From: Paracoccus aurantiacus
GTDB taxonomy: Bacteria; Pseudomonadota; Alphaproteobacteria; Rhodobacterales; Rhodobacteraceae
Reading direction: 5' to 3'
NCBI RefSeq assembly: GCF_007993065.1
Contig: NZ_VOPL01000001.1
Location: 992,001 to 1,056,000, forward strand
DNA: 64,000 nucleotides
Every line of letters begins with the position of its first letter. The stretch's first letter is position 1. Positions 9,701 through 17,730 of this stretch are shown piece by piece. Position numbers and translations under genes: made by a program. The notes under the pieces were generated by a model. It had not been told where the DNA came from, did not search any database, and was given only the letters and a program-made list of their open reading frames with translations.

Positions 9701-12700
9701 ACGTGACGAATAAAGGCACGGTCTGGCTGACCGGCGGGTCGAATATTTCGGGCGATCTGACGAACAGGGCGACCATCACCGGCGCTTCGGACGCGACGAC
9801 GCTTGATGTGACAGGCACATTCCTGAACGACGGCGTGGTCAATGTCGAACCCGGCAAGAACCTGACAATCACCGCAGGCACGCTGAAATTCGGGGCGGGT
9901 TCGCAGGTCGCGAATACCGGCGTGACGCTTTACGGCAGCATCTCGAACAGCGGCGTTCTGACCTACGAGACGGCTGCAACGCTGAACAATGGCGGACTGA
10001 CAAACGAGGCCAGCGGCGAGGTCACGGTCTCTGCGGCGCTGAACGCGAACAACTATAACATCACCAATTACGGTGATTTCCGCGTTACGGCGGACAGCAA
10101 TTCGACCGGCAACCTGTATAATGTCAATGTCTTGACCAATGCCGGGAACGGGACTTTCGCCATCGACAGCACCGGCACTGTCAGCGCGAACCAGACCAAT
10201 GTCACCGGCGGCGTCATGACCATCGCCGGATCGCTGACCTCTCCGCTGACGACGACCGCGAACGGGACCGTTCATATGGCCGGCGGCACTGTCACCGGCA
10301 CAGTGAACAATTACGGTGTCCTGCGCGGTGGCGGAAATATAGACGGGACGCTGACCAATTACGGCACAGCCGGGATCGGCAGCGGACGCACGCTGATCGT
10401 GAGCGAGCCTGTCATCAACCGCAAGACGCTTGATATTGCGGGCACGCTTGATGCCGGGCTGTTCAACGCGCAGACCGCGACGACGCGGCTCGACGGCGGC
10501 ACGATCACCCGCAATGTCAGCAACGAAGGCAATATCAGCGGAACCGGCACCATCCGGCAAACCCTGAACAACAGCGGCACTGCGAGCCTTGGCGGCTCTA
10601 TCACGACGCTGAACAATGAAGGGCAGTTCAGAACGAACGGCAATCTTGACGTCAACGACCTGACAAATACCGGCACATTGACGATTGCCGATGCCGACAG
10701 CCTGAACTCGGCAACGAAGGTCACGAATGACGGCGTGATGAATGTTGCCGGAACACTGGCCGCGACCGAGTTCGAGAACGCAGCCCAGAAGACGACGCGC
10801 CTGATTGGCGGAACCATCGCCAGCGATGTGACCAACAAGGGCGGGTTGAGCGGCAATGGCACGATCACCGGAACGCTGGTCAACCAGGGCACCGCGATCC
10901 TTGCCGGCTCCTTGCAGGCCGTGCGCAACAGCGGAGTGTTCGCGACCGCCGGCGATCTGACGGTCGCCTCGCTCGGCAATAGCGGCACCGTGCGGGTCGA
11001 GGCCGGAGATCTGCTGCAGGGTTCGGTGAACAATCTTGCGAATTCGCGGACGGTCATGGCCGGCGGGACGATTGCGGGCGACGTCCTGAATGCGGGCATC
11101 CTGCAAGGGAGCGGTGCGGTCAACGGCACGGTGACGAACAACAATGTCATGTCAGTCGCCGCGGATGACGTGCTGGCGGTCAACACGACCAAGAACGCGC
11201 GCAACCTGACAATCGCCGGGCAGTTGACCGGGCAGGTTGACAACCTGACGGCCGGCACGACGACGCTGCGCGATGGCGGCGCCATCGTCGGCACCGTGAA
11301 CAATCAGGGCACCCTGCGCGGAAGCGGTTCTGTCACCGCGGTGAACAATACCGGGACGGCCACGATCAGCGGCACCGTGCAGCAGTTCAACAATGCCGGC
11401 ACGCTGACGACCGCCGGAAATCTTCGCGTCGGGACGCTTGCAAGCAGCGGGATCGTGAATGTCCTGGGCGGTGACAGGCTTTCGACGACGACGACAAGCA
11501 ATAGCGGAACAATGAATGTCGCGGGTGTGGTGTCCGGCGATCAGATCAACAACTGGAAGCGCGGCAAGATCGTGCTGAACAGCGGCAGGCTGATCGGACC
11601 TGTCCAGAATCAGGGCACGATCACGGGGACTGGCACACTGTCAGGCCGGCTTACGAACAGCGGCACCGCGACGATCGGTGGCAAAGCCGCTGACGTGGAC
11701 AATAGCGGGAAGCTGGATGTGCTCGGCGCGCTTTCGGTCAATTCTTTGGTGAACCGGGCAAATGCCAGCGTGGCGATCGGGTCGGGCGACGTCCTGACCT
11801 CGGCCAGCAATGTCGCCAATGACGGCACAATGTCGATTGCCGGGACGCTGAACGCATCGCTCGCGAACGGCGGAAATGTGACGCTTTCGGGCGGCACTAT
11901 TTCCGGTGCGGTCGTCAATGACGGCAGCATGACCGGCAGGGCCACGATCAACGGCGCCCTGACCAACCGCGGCACAGCGACGCTCGCCGGCAGGCTGTCC
12001 AGGGTCGACAACCGCGCGACGCTCAGCACGTCCAACAGTCTGGGCGATCTGAAAGTCACGAGCCTTGCCAATAACGGCACGCTGAATGTCGGTTTCGGCA
12101 CTGTGCTGACGTCTGACAGCCGGGTAACGAATGCTGGTCGTGCGACGGTCGACGGGACGCTCGCCGCCGATGTCACCAACGGGGTACGCGGGACGACCAT
12201 TCTGCGCAACGGGACCATCAAAGGCGATTTCGACAACCTCGGCACGCTGAATGGCACGGGCCGGCTGGACGGTACGCTGACGACACGCACCGGATCGACC
12301 ACCAATCTGGGCGGCACCATAACCGGTAATCTGGAAAACCGGGGCGGAAACATCGACTTCAGCCGTGACCTGACGATCGAAGGCCGGATCATCAACTCTC
12401 GTGCGCTTGCGAACAATACGGCGCTGACGCAGCGTTCGCTGAACGCGTCGTCGGTTGTCGCCGCGACCGGCCCGAATGGCGTCGTTACAATCCGCAAGGG
12501 TGCCACGGTCAAGGTCGCGAAGGGTACGACAAATACATCAAGCGGGACGCTGAACGTGCGTGGCACGCTGGTCAGCGATGTCGTCAATAGCGGCATCTAC
12601 CTGCAGACCGGGACATTGAACGGCGATCTGGGGCTTCTTGCGGGAAGTGCCTCGCTTGGCGGCACGGTGACCGGCAATGTCATATATGGCGACGATACGC

Positions 12701-14355
12701 GCGGCGGGGGGGTGCTGAGCCTTTCCGACGGGCTGAGGATCGGTGGAACGCTGGCGCTGAACCGCAACTATGCGATCGCTGACGGCCTGACCATAAACGC
12801 CGCCTCGACCGAGATCGCCAGCGGCCGCACCCTTCAGCTTGGCGGGACATTGAACGGCACTGTCAGGAATAACGGCACGCTGAAGGTTTCGGATGACGCT
12901 GCCACGATCAGCGGCAACCTGCGCAACGCCACTGGCAGCACGGTTGATCTGCGGAATGGCAGCACATCGACCGTTCTGCGCACAGGCGGTTTGTCAGGTG
13001 CCACCAACATCGCAATGGACATCACGACAGAAGAGCTGACCTCGGACCGGGTGGTCGTATCGGGTGGTGCGACCACCGGCACGGTTCATCTGAGCTTCAG
13101 CGACAATGTCGGGGTGACCGGCTCGACCATCGGCGACAAGACCACGGTGCTGGAGGTCGATGACAACTTCGGTGGTACGAACAATTTCAGCTACAGTTTC
13201 GACCCCATCGGCCAGGCATCCGAGAAAATCGTCTTCTCGGTCGATCAGGTCGGCGCGGACGGCGATCTGGTGCTGGTCAGTCAGCTTAACCCGGCCATGG
13301 GCGCGATGTTTGCCAACGTCACCCTCGTCCAGTCGCTGATCGGTGCGGTCGTCAACCGCCCGACCAGCCCGTTCGTGTCGGGCCTTGTAACCGATCCGGG
13401 CGAGAAGCCATGCGGGATCGGCGGCTGGGGCCGTGCGACAGGCGGTAATGCCACCGTTCGCGGCAAGACCAACAACCAGATCAGCGATCTGGATAACGAG
13501 GTATCGGCGGATTATTACGGCATGCAGGCCGGCATGGATCTGGCGTGCTTCGACAATCGCTTCGATGGCTGGAACATGGCCTTCGGCGTGCTTGCCGGCG
13601 TCAACATCGGCGATTCCTACCAGCCGATCTTTGCCGTGGACGGAACCAATTCGCAGGCCACGACGAACACGCTCGCCAGCATCACGACAACGGACTTCCA
13701 GCAGGTTTATGGCGGGGTCTATGCAACGGCCAGCAAGGATCGCTGGACTGCCGACCTGCAGTTCCGCGTCGAGAACACGGATTTCGAGCTGAAGAACAAG
13801 CCGGTATCGTCGCAGGCAGGGCTTGGTATTGCCGATCCGGATTTCGGCAGCAAAGGTTACACGCTTTCCGGCTCGGTCAGCTATTCGATGCCGATCGCGA
13901 AAACCGGATGGAACTTCACACCGACCGCAGGTTTCGCCTATTCGAAATACAGCACCGACGACATTATCTTCGACGACAACTTCCTGATGACGTTCGAAGA
14001 TTCCGAACGCAAGATCGGCTTTCTTGGCGCGACCGTCAGCAAGGCCTTCGTCAATGTCGAGGCGAACTCTGCTCTGCAGACCTTCGCGACGGGCACCTAT
14101 TACAAGGATTTCGCGGATTCGGCGGTGTCGCGGCTGTATAACGACACCCTCGAAGGGTTCGAGACGCAGACGATGACCTCTGAAAACCTCAAGGAATTTG
14201 GCGAGATCAGTGTGGGCGCGAGCTATGTCAAGGTTCTTGATCCCGGCCGGGCCGGCGGCGGGCGCCAGTTCTCGGCAAGTGCGCGCATCGACGGCCGCTT
14301 CGGCAGTGCGATCGACAGCGTCGGCGTAACCGGCCAGATCCGGTGGCAGTTCTGA
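6745..14355 (+). CDS. Giant autotransporter (type V secretion) with repetitive beta-helix passenger
   Basis: About 2,536 residues. An N-terminal signal peptide with an Arg-rich n-region ends near QPGQA/QVYLD. A passenger of about 2,150 residues is built from degenerate repeats of the kind N-S/N-G-T-[IL]-x-G-x-V-x-N, typical of right-handed parallel beta-helix adhesins. The last 310 or so residues form an autotransporter beta-barrel: the core starts near GIGGWGRATGG and ends in the aromatic tail GQIRWQF required for outer-membrane insertion. No catalytic triad was noticed, so an adhesin or surface-structure role is inferred. An in-frame ATG at 6718 is an alternative start adding 9 residues; neither has a good ribosome binding site. 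A hairpin follows before tssK. It is flanked by cell-wall enzyme and T6SS genes. Confidence 0.88.
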   Translation: MSPRLLTVSRAARHASLLRSTALISLLPMIGSAQPGQAQVYLDNANTDPTSYEAVDGNWGASDAIWYDVASSSYTTLSNGGIAVLGDFAGGNTSATLTVVGTISVDEIRVKQTGFTLTGGSFQGTGSGLTFARADTVDAEIFVGTALNAYLIVDDGITLTYSGQSTGMTNADVRTGGVLNVTASGITQGKMNAGGTVNIAGQHSGNVDILGNTDSVVRLAGGTITGSVVNYGALSGSGTVIGSVTNNISGRVSANSTTGDLEIQGGVANSGAVFVQSGATLKADVTSTDDGFVYMEDGTLDGSVLNEGDFNVVASGGVVTGDFFNRTDTNASGNDGLIYSDGSTDRTLTIDGRLTNNGRIVSGWGGGNRYLTINAAEILLLGNSSIDDDVILRGTEVVQSTVDILTYSRLREGAVDGGVRNQGTFNIYAGLSGWNGASGSNLEFYDIANESTFNIYGGGFVERLDQFDNRAGATLTLSGGSSIEANTLANRGIVNNGGELRANDDDPAGIAITNYTGATFGNSGSITGSVVNETLATLNNSGTITGPVSNAAGGDLTSTGTINGNLDNNGKARLAGTINGFFDNSGLDVQVTGNLGVADMINTGRLDINGAATLTSANKIENTNVLNVYGGLNADAFNSGIIANTGTMTGSYDNQNGATITNANRIAGNVVNRAGATLNNNLNSTITGSVDNMSGGQLNNSGTIGGFVANRAGGTLSSTGTLGSLDNDGAATISGTVTGRLDNSTNTLDLGGDLNAGSVVNSGTLDVDSNITLSTTGGTRNSGTLSVAGELASNVVNSGTLVNDNTIRGSVDNQAGGSAQNNNLIDGNVVNRSAVGLVNDGTITGSADNLSGAVLTNNDSIGGTVANRAGAQLISNGTLGGLANDGAASISGAVTGELENRSAGLVLTGDLDVGSLVNSGTFNVDAAREVTSSGQITNTGTISVAGRLSTGTQLVNNQTVNLSGTLTGDVLNNDLVSLNSGSVIGNVTNKGTVWLTGGSNISGDLTNRATITGASDATTLDVTGTFLNDGVVNVEPGKNLTITAGTLKFGAGSQVANTGVTLYGSISNSGVLTYETAATLNNGGLTNEASGEVTVSAALNANNYNITNYGDFRVTADSNSTGNLYNVNVLTNAGNGTFAIDSTGTVSANQTNVTGGVMTIAGSLTSPLTTTANGTVHMAGGTVTGTVNNYGVLRGGGNIDGTLTNYGTAGIGSGRTLIVSEPVINRKTLDIAGTLDAGLFNAQTATTRLDGGTITRNVSNEGNISGTGTIRQTLNNSGTASLGGSITTLNNEGQFRTNGNLDVNDLTNTGTLTIADADSLNSATKVTNDGVMNVAGTLAATEFENAAQKTTRLIGGTIASDVTNKGGLSGNGTITGTLVNQGTAILAGSLQAVRNSGVFATAGDLTVASLGNSGTVRVEAGDLLQGSVNNLANSRTVMAGGTIAGDVLNAGILQGSGAVNGTVTNNNVMSVAADDVLAVNTTKNARNLTIAGQLTGQVDNLTAGTTTLRDGGAIVGTVNNQGTLRGSGSVTAVNNTGTATISGTVQQFNNAGTLTTAGNLRVGTLASSGIVNVLGGDRLSTTTTSNSGTMNVAGVVSGDQINNWKRGKIVLNSGRLIGPVQNQGTITGTGTLSGRLTNSGTATIGGKAADVDNSGKLDVLGALSVNSLVNRANASVAIGSGDVLTSASNVANDGTMSIAGTLNASLANGGNVTLSGGTISGAVVNDGSMTGRATINGALTNRGTATLAGRLSRVDNRATLSTSNSLGDLKVTSLANNGTLNVGFGTVLTSDSRVTNAGRATVDGTLAADVTNGVRGTTILRNGTIKGDFDNLGTLNGTGRLDGTLTTRTGSTTNLGGTITGNLENRGGNIDFSRDLTIEGRIINSRALANNTALTQRSLNASSVVAATGPNGVVTIRKGATVKVAKGTTNTSSGTLNVRGTLVSDVVNSGIYLQTGTLNGDLGLLAGSASLGGTVTGNVIYGDDTRGGGVLSLSDGLRIGGTLALNRNYAIADGLTINAASTEIASGRTLQLGGTLNGTVRNNGTLKVSDDAATISGNLRNATGSTVDLRNGSTSTVLRTGGLSGATNIAMDITTEELTSDRVVVSGGATTGTVHLSFSDNVGVTGSTIGDKTTVLEVDDNFGGTNNFSYSFDPIGQASEKIVFSVDQVGADGDLVLVSQLNPAMGAMFANVTLVQSLIGAVVNRPTSPFVSGLVTDPGEKPCGIGGWGRATGGNATVRGKTNNQISDLDNEVSADYYGMQAGMDLACFDNRFDGWNMAFGVLAGVNIGDSYQPIFAVDGTNSQATTNTLASITTTDFQQVYGGVYATASKDRWTADLQFRVENTDFELKNKPVSSQAGLGIADPDFGSKGYTLSGSVSYSMPIAKTGWNFTPTAGFAYSKYSTDDIIFDDNFLMTFEDSERKIGFLGATVSKAFVNVEANSALQTFATGTYYKDFADSAVSRLYNDTLEGFETQTMTSENLKEFGEISVGASYVKVLDPGRAGGGRQFSASARIDGRFGSAIDSVGVTGQIRWQF
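7380..12960 (+). repeat. Degenerate coding repeats of the autotransporter passenger
   Basis: The coding sequence repeatedly uses variants of AACAGCGGCACG and ACGATCACCGGC. Translated, these give NSGT/NNGT turns followed by short hydrophobic strands and G-x-V-x-N, repeating irregularly every 15-25 residues, with larger modules containing 'L.V..L.N.GTL.V'. This is protein-level beta-helix repetition. The units are diverged and not identical tandem DNA repeats, so they are not a satellite or CRISPR array. Confidence 0.7.
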
Positions 14356-14394
14356 TTGCATACGGCGGACAGTGATTTAGTCTGCGGGGCTGAT

Positions 14395-14417
14395 CCGGGC
14401 AGACCCATCCTGCCCGG
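14395..14417 (+). terminator. Strong hairpin between the autotransporter gene and tssK
   Basis: Eight-base perfect arms CCGGGCAG and CTGCCCGG flank the 7-base loop ACCCATC. The hairpin lies 40 bp after the autotransporter stop and 36 bp before tssK. The downstream sequence is not a T-run, so it may be a weak terminator or a leader structure for tssK. Confidence 0.4.
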
Positions 14418-14452
14418 CCTGGTCGATTTCATTACCTGGGGAGAGCGTCCCG

Positions 14453-15787
14453 ATGTCGTGGTTCAGTAAGGTTGCCTGGAAAGAGGGGCTGTTCATGCAG
14501 CCTCAGCATCTTCAACAGGCTGACCGCTATGTCGAGAACCTGGTCAACGCCCGCACGCGACTGGTTACGCCCTATCCCTGGGGTGTCAGCGATCTGACCA
14601 TCGACCGCGATGCCTGTCAGCAGGGCCGGATCAGTCTGCGTGCGATTTCCGGGGTCATGCCCGACGGCACGCCTTTCGATGCGCCCGGCACCGGTCCCCT
14701 GCCCGTTCCCATCGATGTCCCGGACGATTCAGCGGGCCAGTTTGTCTGGCTGACCCTGCCCGACAGTTCGCCCAACATGCGCGACATGGCCCCTTATCAG
14801 GAAGAGGGCAGTTCGACACGATGGGGCGTCATGACCGAAGCTGTGGCCGACACCTCTGCTGCAAGCCGCAACGAGCAGGTTCTTGAACTGGCTGTCCCGC
14901 GGCTTGAGGTCGTGGTCCGCAAGACACCACGGCCGGGCTATCAGAACCTGCGCCTCGCCCGGATTTCCGAGGTCCGCGATGGCGTCGTCACGCTGGACGA
15001 GACGGCACCGCCGCCAGCACTGGTGATCGGGGCGCATCCGCAGATCCTTGGCTATCTGACCCGCGTCATCGGCTGGATCGAAGCGCGGCTGGAAAGCCTT
15101 GCGCGCTTTGCAGCCGATCCGTCTGCCGGGGGTGGGATGCAGGCGGCGGATTACCTGATGCTGATGGTGCTGAACCGCAATATCGGGCTGCTGCGCCACC
15201 TGTCCAAGACCTTCGCGCTTCATCCTGAAATGCTCTATCGCTATCTCGTCTCGCTCGCCGGAGAGCTTGCGACCTTTGACGGGGCAAACCGCATGGCGGC
15301 AGATTATCCGGCCTATGACCATGAAAACCCGAAGGAAAGTTTTTCGCCCATCGTCGCGGATATTCAGCGTTTCCTGTCGCGCGATATCGGCCGCGCGATC
15401 CGTCTGCCGCTGCAACAGGTGCGCCAGAACTCGTATCTCGCGCAGATCGCCGACCGCAACCTGTTCCGCGAGGCCACTTTCATCATCGAGGTGCAAAGTG
15501 CCAAACCGCTGACGCAGGTTCAGTCGCAATTCCCGGAACTTTGCAAGGTCGGCCCGAATACCCGCATGGCCGAGATCGTGAACAACAACCTGCCCGGCAT
15601 CCAGCTTCAGCATATGCCGAACCCGCCGCGCCAGATTCGCGTGCTGTCGAGCCATGTCTATTTCCGCCTCGAAAAGAATTCGCCGCTCTGGCGCGAATTT
15701 TCGGTCGCGCCGGCTGTAGGTATGCATTTCGCGGGCGACTGGCCGGACCTGCAGCTTGAATTCTGGGCCGTACCGGAGGGTTCGTGA
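14453..15787 (+). CDS. tssK: T6SS baseplate protein TssK
   Basis: A 444-residue cytoplasmic protein with the TssK N-terminal signature: MSWFSKVAWKEGLFMQPQHL, where 'W.EGLFL.PQHFQ' is the family hallmark. TssK forms trimers that link the TssEFG wedge complex to the TssL/TssM membrane complex. A GGGGAG ribosome binding site precedes the ATG. Its stop overlaps the tssL start, and it leads the plus-strand T6SS arm. The C-terminal segment ILSSHVYFRLE resembles the conserved C-domain that contacts TssL/TssM. Confidence 0.95.
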   Translation: MSWFSKVAWKEGLFMQPQHLQQADRYVENLVNARTRLVTPYPWGVSDLTIDRDACQQGRISLRAISGVMPDGTPFDAPGTGPLPVPIDVPDDSAGQFVWLTLPDSSPNMRDMAPYQEEGSSTRWGVMTEAVADTSAASRNEQVLELAVPRLEVVVRKTPRPGYQNLRLARISEVRDGVVTLDETAPPPALVIGAHPQILGYLTRVIGWIEARLESLARFAADPSAGGGMQAADYLMLMVLNRNIGLLRHLSKTFALHPEMLYRYLVSLAGELATFDGANRMAADYPAYDHENPKESFSPIVADIQRFLSRDIGRAIRLPLQQVRQNSYLAQIADRNLFREATFIIEVQSAKPLTQVQSQFPELCKVGPNTRMAEIVNNNLPGIQLQHMPNPPRQIRVLSSHVYFRLEKNSPLWREFSVAPAVGMHFAGDWPDLQLEFWAVPEGS

Positions 15788-17730
15788 TGGCCGGACGCGG
15801 CGGGGACGACGATGATCGCACCGATCTGGGCAGCGGGCCTGCCCGGCCCCATCGCGATCCGCAGGGCGGCGCGCGTCGGGGTCCGTCAGATGCAGGCGAT
15901 CAGGGTCGGGCAGGCTCTCCGTTCGGGACGGGACAGCCCGGCGCACAGGGGCAATCGCCGTTCGGAGGATACCAGCAAGCCGGGTCCGATGACCGAACGG
16001 TGATCGGCGGTCCGTTAAGCGCGCCCGGCCAGCAACCGCCCTATCCCGGCGGATATCCCGCATCGACGCCACAGGCGCAGGGCGGCTATCGCCCCGCCGC
16101 CTCGCAGCCATCGGGCGGAACCTGGGTCGGCGCACCGTCATCATCGCCCGCGCCCTCAGGATCGCCATTTCCGGGCGCGCCTGGCAACGCGTCCGGGGGG
16201 CAAGCCTATCAGGGGGGGTATCCGGGCGGATATCAGCCCGGCCCTCAGTCTGCGGCGGGCGGCGGCTCGGCCAGCCCGTTCGATCAATCGGGTCAGATCG
16301 GTCGCGCCGCAGGTCAGCGCGACGAAGGGTTCTTTCCGCAATATCATCAGCCCGACACCACCCCGCGCGCCGCGACCCCGCGTATTCCGCTGCACGAGGC
16401 GCTTCAGGTCCGTGATCTGGGTGCGGCCTCGTCCTCGAACCCCCTTCTTGCGGCGGCGGCCAGTTTGCTGATCCTGCTTGGCCGGTTGCGCACGGGTCTG
16501 GTCGAGTTGCAGGTCGCGCCCCTGATGGAACATGTCACCCGAGAGATCGAGCGTTTCGAACATAACGCCCGTGCGGCCGGTGCCGACCCGCATGAAGTGC
16601 TGGTTGCAAAATACGCGCTGTCGGGGACCGCGGACGATATCGTGCAGAACCTGCCCGGCGGAAATCGCGGCGACTGGCAGCAATATTCGATGGTCGCGCG
16701 CTTCTTTCACAAACGCGATTCCGGTGTTGGCTTCTTTCAGGAGGTCGAGAAGGCGCTTCAGGCACCCGCACAGCGCTATAACCTGCTGGAGCTGATGCTG
16801 GTCTGTCTGTCACTCGGTTTCGAAGGGCAGTTTCGAACCGCGCCGAATGGAAGCGTTCAGCTTGCCCGGTATCGTGGTGCGATTTACGAAAGCCTGCGCC
16901 GCGTGAAGCCGCGCCCGGACGAGGATATTTCCGTGACATGGGCGCCGGTCGAACAGGGGCGGCGCCGGCGGTTCGGGGCGATCCCGATCCCGGCGATGGC
17001 GGGGATCGCGGCGGTTGCCCTGCTGGCGATCTTCGCGACGCTCTCGACACTCATCAATCGTGACGGCTCTGCGGTGGCCGCAGAAATGAGGGCGCTGCAC
17101 CAAGGCGCGCCTGCCCTTCAGATCGACCGCACGACGCAGATCGCCTATGAGGCGCCTGCAACGACGCAGTTGCAGCGTATTCGCGACGCTTTCGCAGACG
17201 AGATCGCCGATGGCCGCGTCACGGTCGAGGAGAAGGGTGACTATATCGCTATCCGCGTCGGCAACCTTCAACTGTTCGATACCGGCAATGTCGATGTGAA
17301 GCCCGGCTTCACCGAGCTTGCGGCCCGCATCGCCGAGGTTCTGAACGCCGAAACAGGCCCGATCCTGATCGAGGGTCACACCGATAACGTGCCGATGTCG
17401 GGACTTGGTCAGTATAAGGACAATTATCAGCTTTCGCAGGCCCGCGCGGATGCCGTCAGCACCGTCCTTTCACCGCTGCTTGGCGATGCAGCGCGCATGA
17501 CCAGCACCGGTCGCGGCGAGGATGACCCGGTCGGCGATAATTCGACCGATGCCGGACGCAGTGAAAACCGCCGTGTCGAGATCATGCTCGCCCGCGAAGG
17601 CACCTTCGGCGCCCCCGTCGCAGAGGTTGACGGAAATCTGGCGGCGGCGGGTGACAGCGCAGCGCCGACCGATGCCGGTCAGCCCGCAGCGGATCAGGCG
17701 CCGGCAGCCCAGACGGAGACGGCTCAGTGA
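15787..17730 (+). CDS. tssL: T6SS membrane-complex protein TssL, long form (DotU + OmpA domain)
   Basis: About 647 residues in three parts. Residues 1-200 are a Gly/Pro/Ser/Gln-rich, probably disordered cytoplasmic tail. Residues about 205-395 are the DotU/IcmH domain. After a membrane segment at about 400-422 comes a periplasmic OmpA-like peptidoglycan-binding domain (about 490-610, EGHTDN at 529, RRVEIM). The tail has two similar motifs, DDDDRTDLG (T12) and DDRTVIGG (T71). In Agrobacterium tumefaciens, PpkA phosphorylates TssL at Thr14 and Fha then binds it; T12 and T71 are candidate equivalents (inference). I chose the ATG overlapping the tssK stop; a GTG immediately upstream is also in frame. 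The OmpA domain anchors the complex to the cell wall. Confidence 0.93.
   Translation: MAGRGGDDDDRTDLGSGPARPHRDPQGGARRGPSDAGDQGRAGSPFGTGQPGAQGQSPFGGYQQAGSDDRTVIGGPLSAPGQQPPYPGGYPASTPQAQGGYRPAASQPSGGTWVGAPSSSPAPSGSPFPGAPGNASGGQAYQGGYPGGYQPGPQSAAGGGSASPFDQSGQIGRAAGQRDEGFFPQYHQPDTTPRAATPRIPLHEALQVRDLGAASSSNPLLAAAASLLILLGRLRTGLVELQVAPLMEHVTREIERFEHNARAAGADPHEVLVAKYALSGTADDIVQNLPGGNRGDWQQYSMVARFFHKRDSGVGFFQEVEKALQAPAQRYNLLELMLVCLSLGFEGQFRTAPNGSVQLARYRGAIYESLRRVKPRPDEDISVTWAPVEQGRRRRFGAIPIPAMAGIAAVALLAIFATLSTLINRDGSAVAAEMRALHQGAPALQIDRTTQIAYEAPATTQLQRIRDAFADEIADGRVTVEEKGDYIAIRVGNLQLFDTGNVDVKPGFTELAARIAEVLNAETGPILIEGHTDNVPMSGLGQYKDNYQLSQARADAVSTVLSPLLGDAARMTSTGRGEDDPVGDNSTDAGRSENRRVEIMLAREGTFGAPVAEVDGNLAAAGDSAAPTDAGQPAADQAPAAQTETAQ

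Noticed and set aside
8188..11106. Long minus-strand open frame (972 codons) inside the autotransporter
   Set aside because: It lies in a highly repetitive, high-GC coding region; the antisense product is low-complexity and has no family character, while the plus-strand frame is a complete autotransporter.
7380..12960. Possible CRISPR array or satellite repeat
   Set aside because: Repeat units are diverged, vary in spacing and stay in one reading frame; they encode beta-helix repeats and there are no cas genes.
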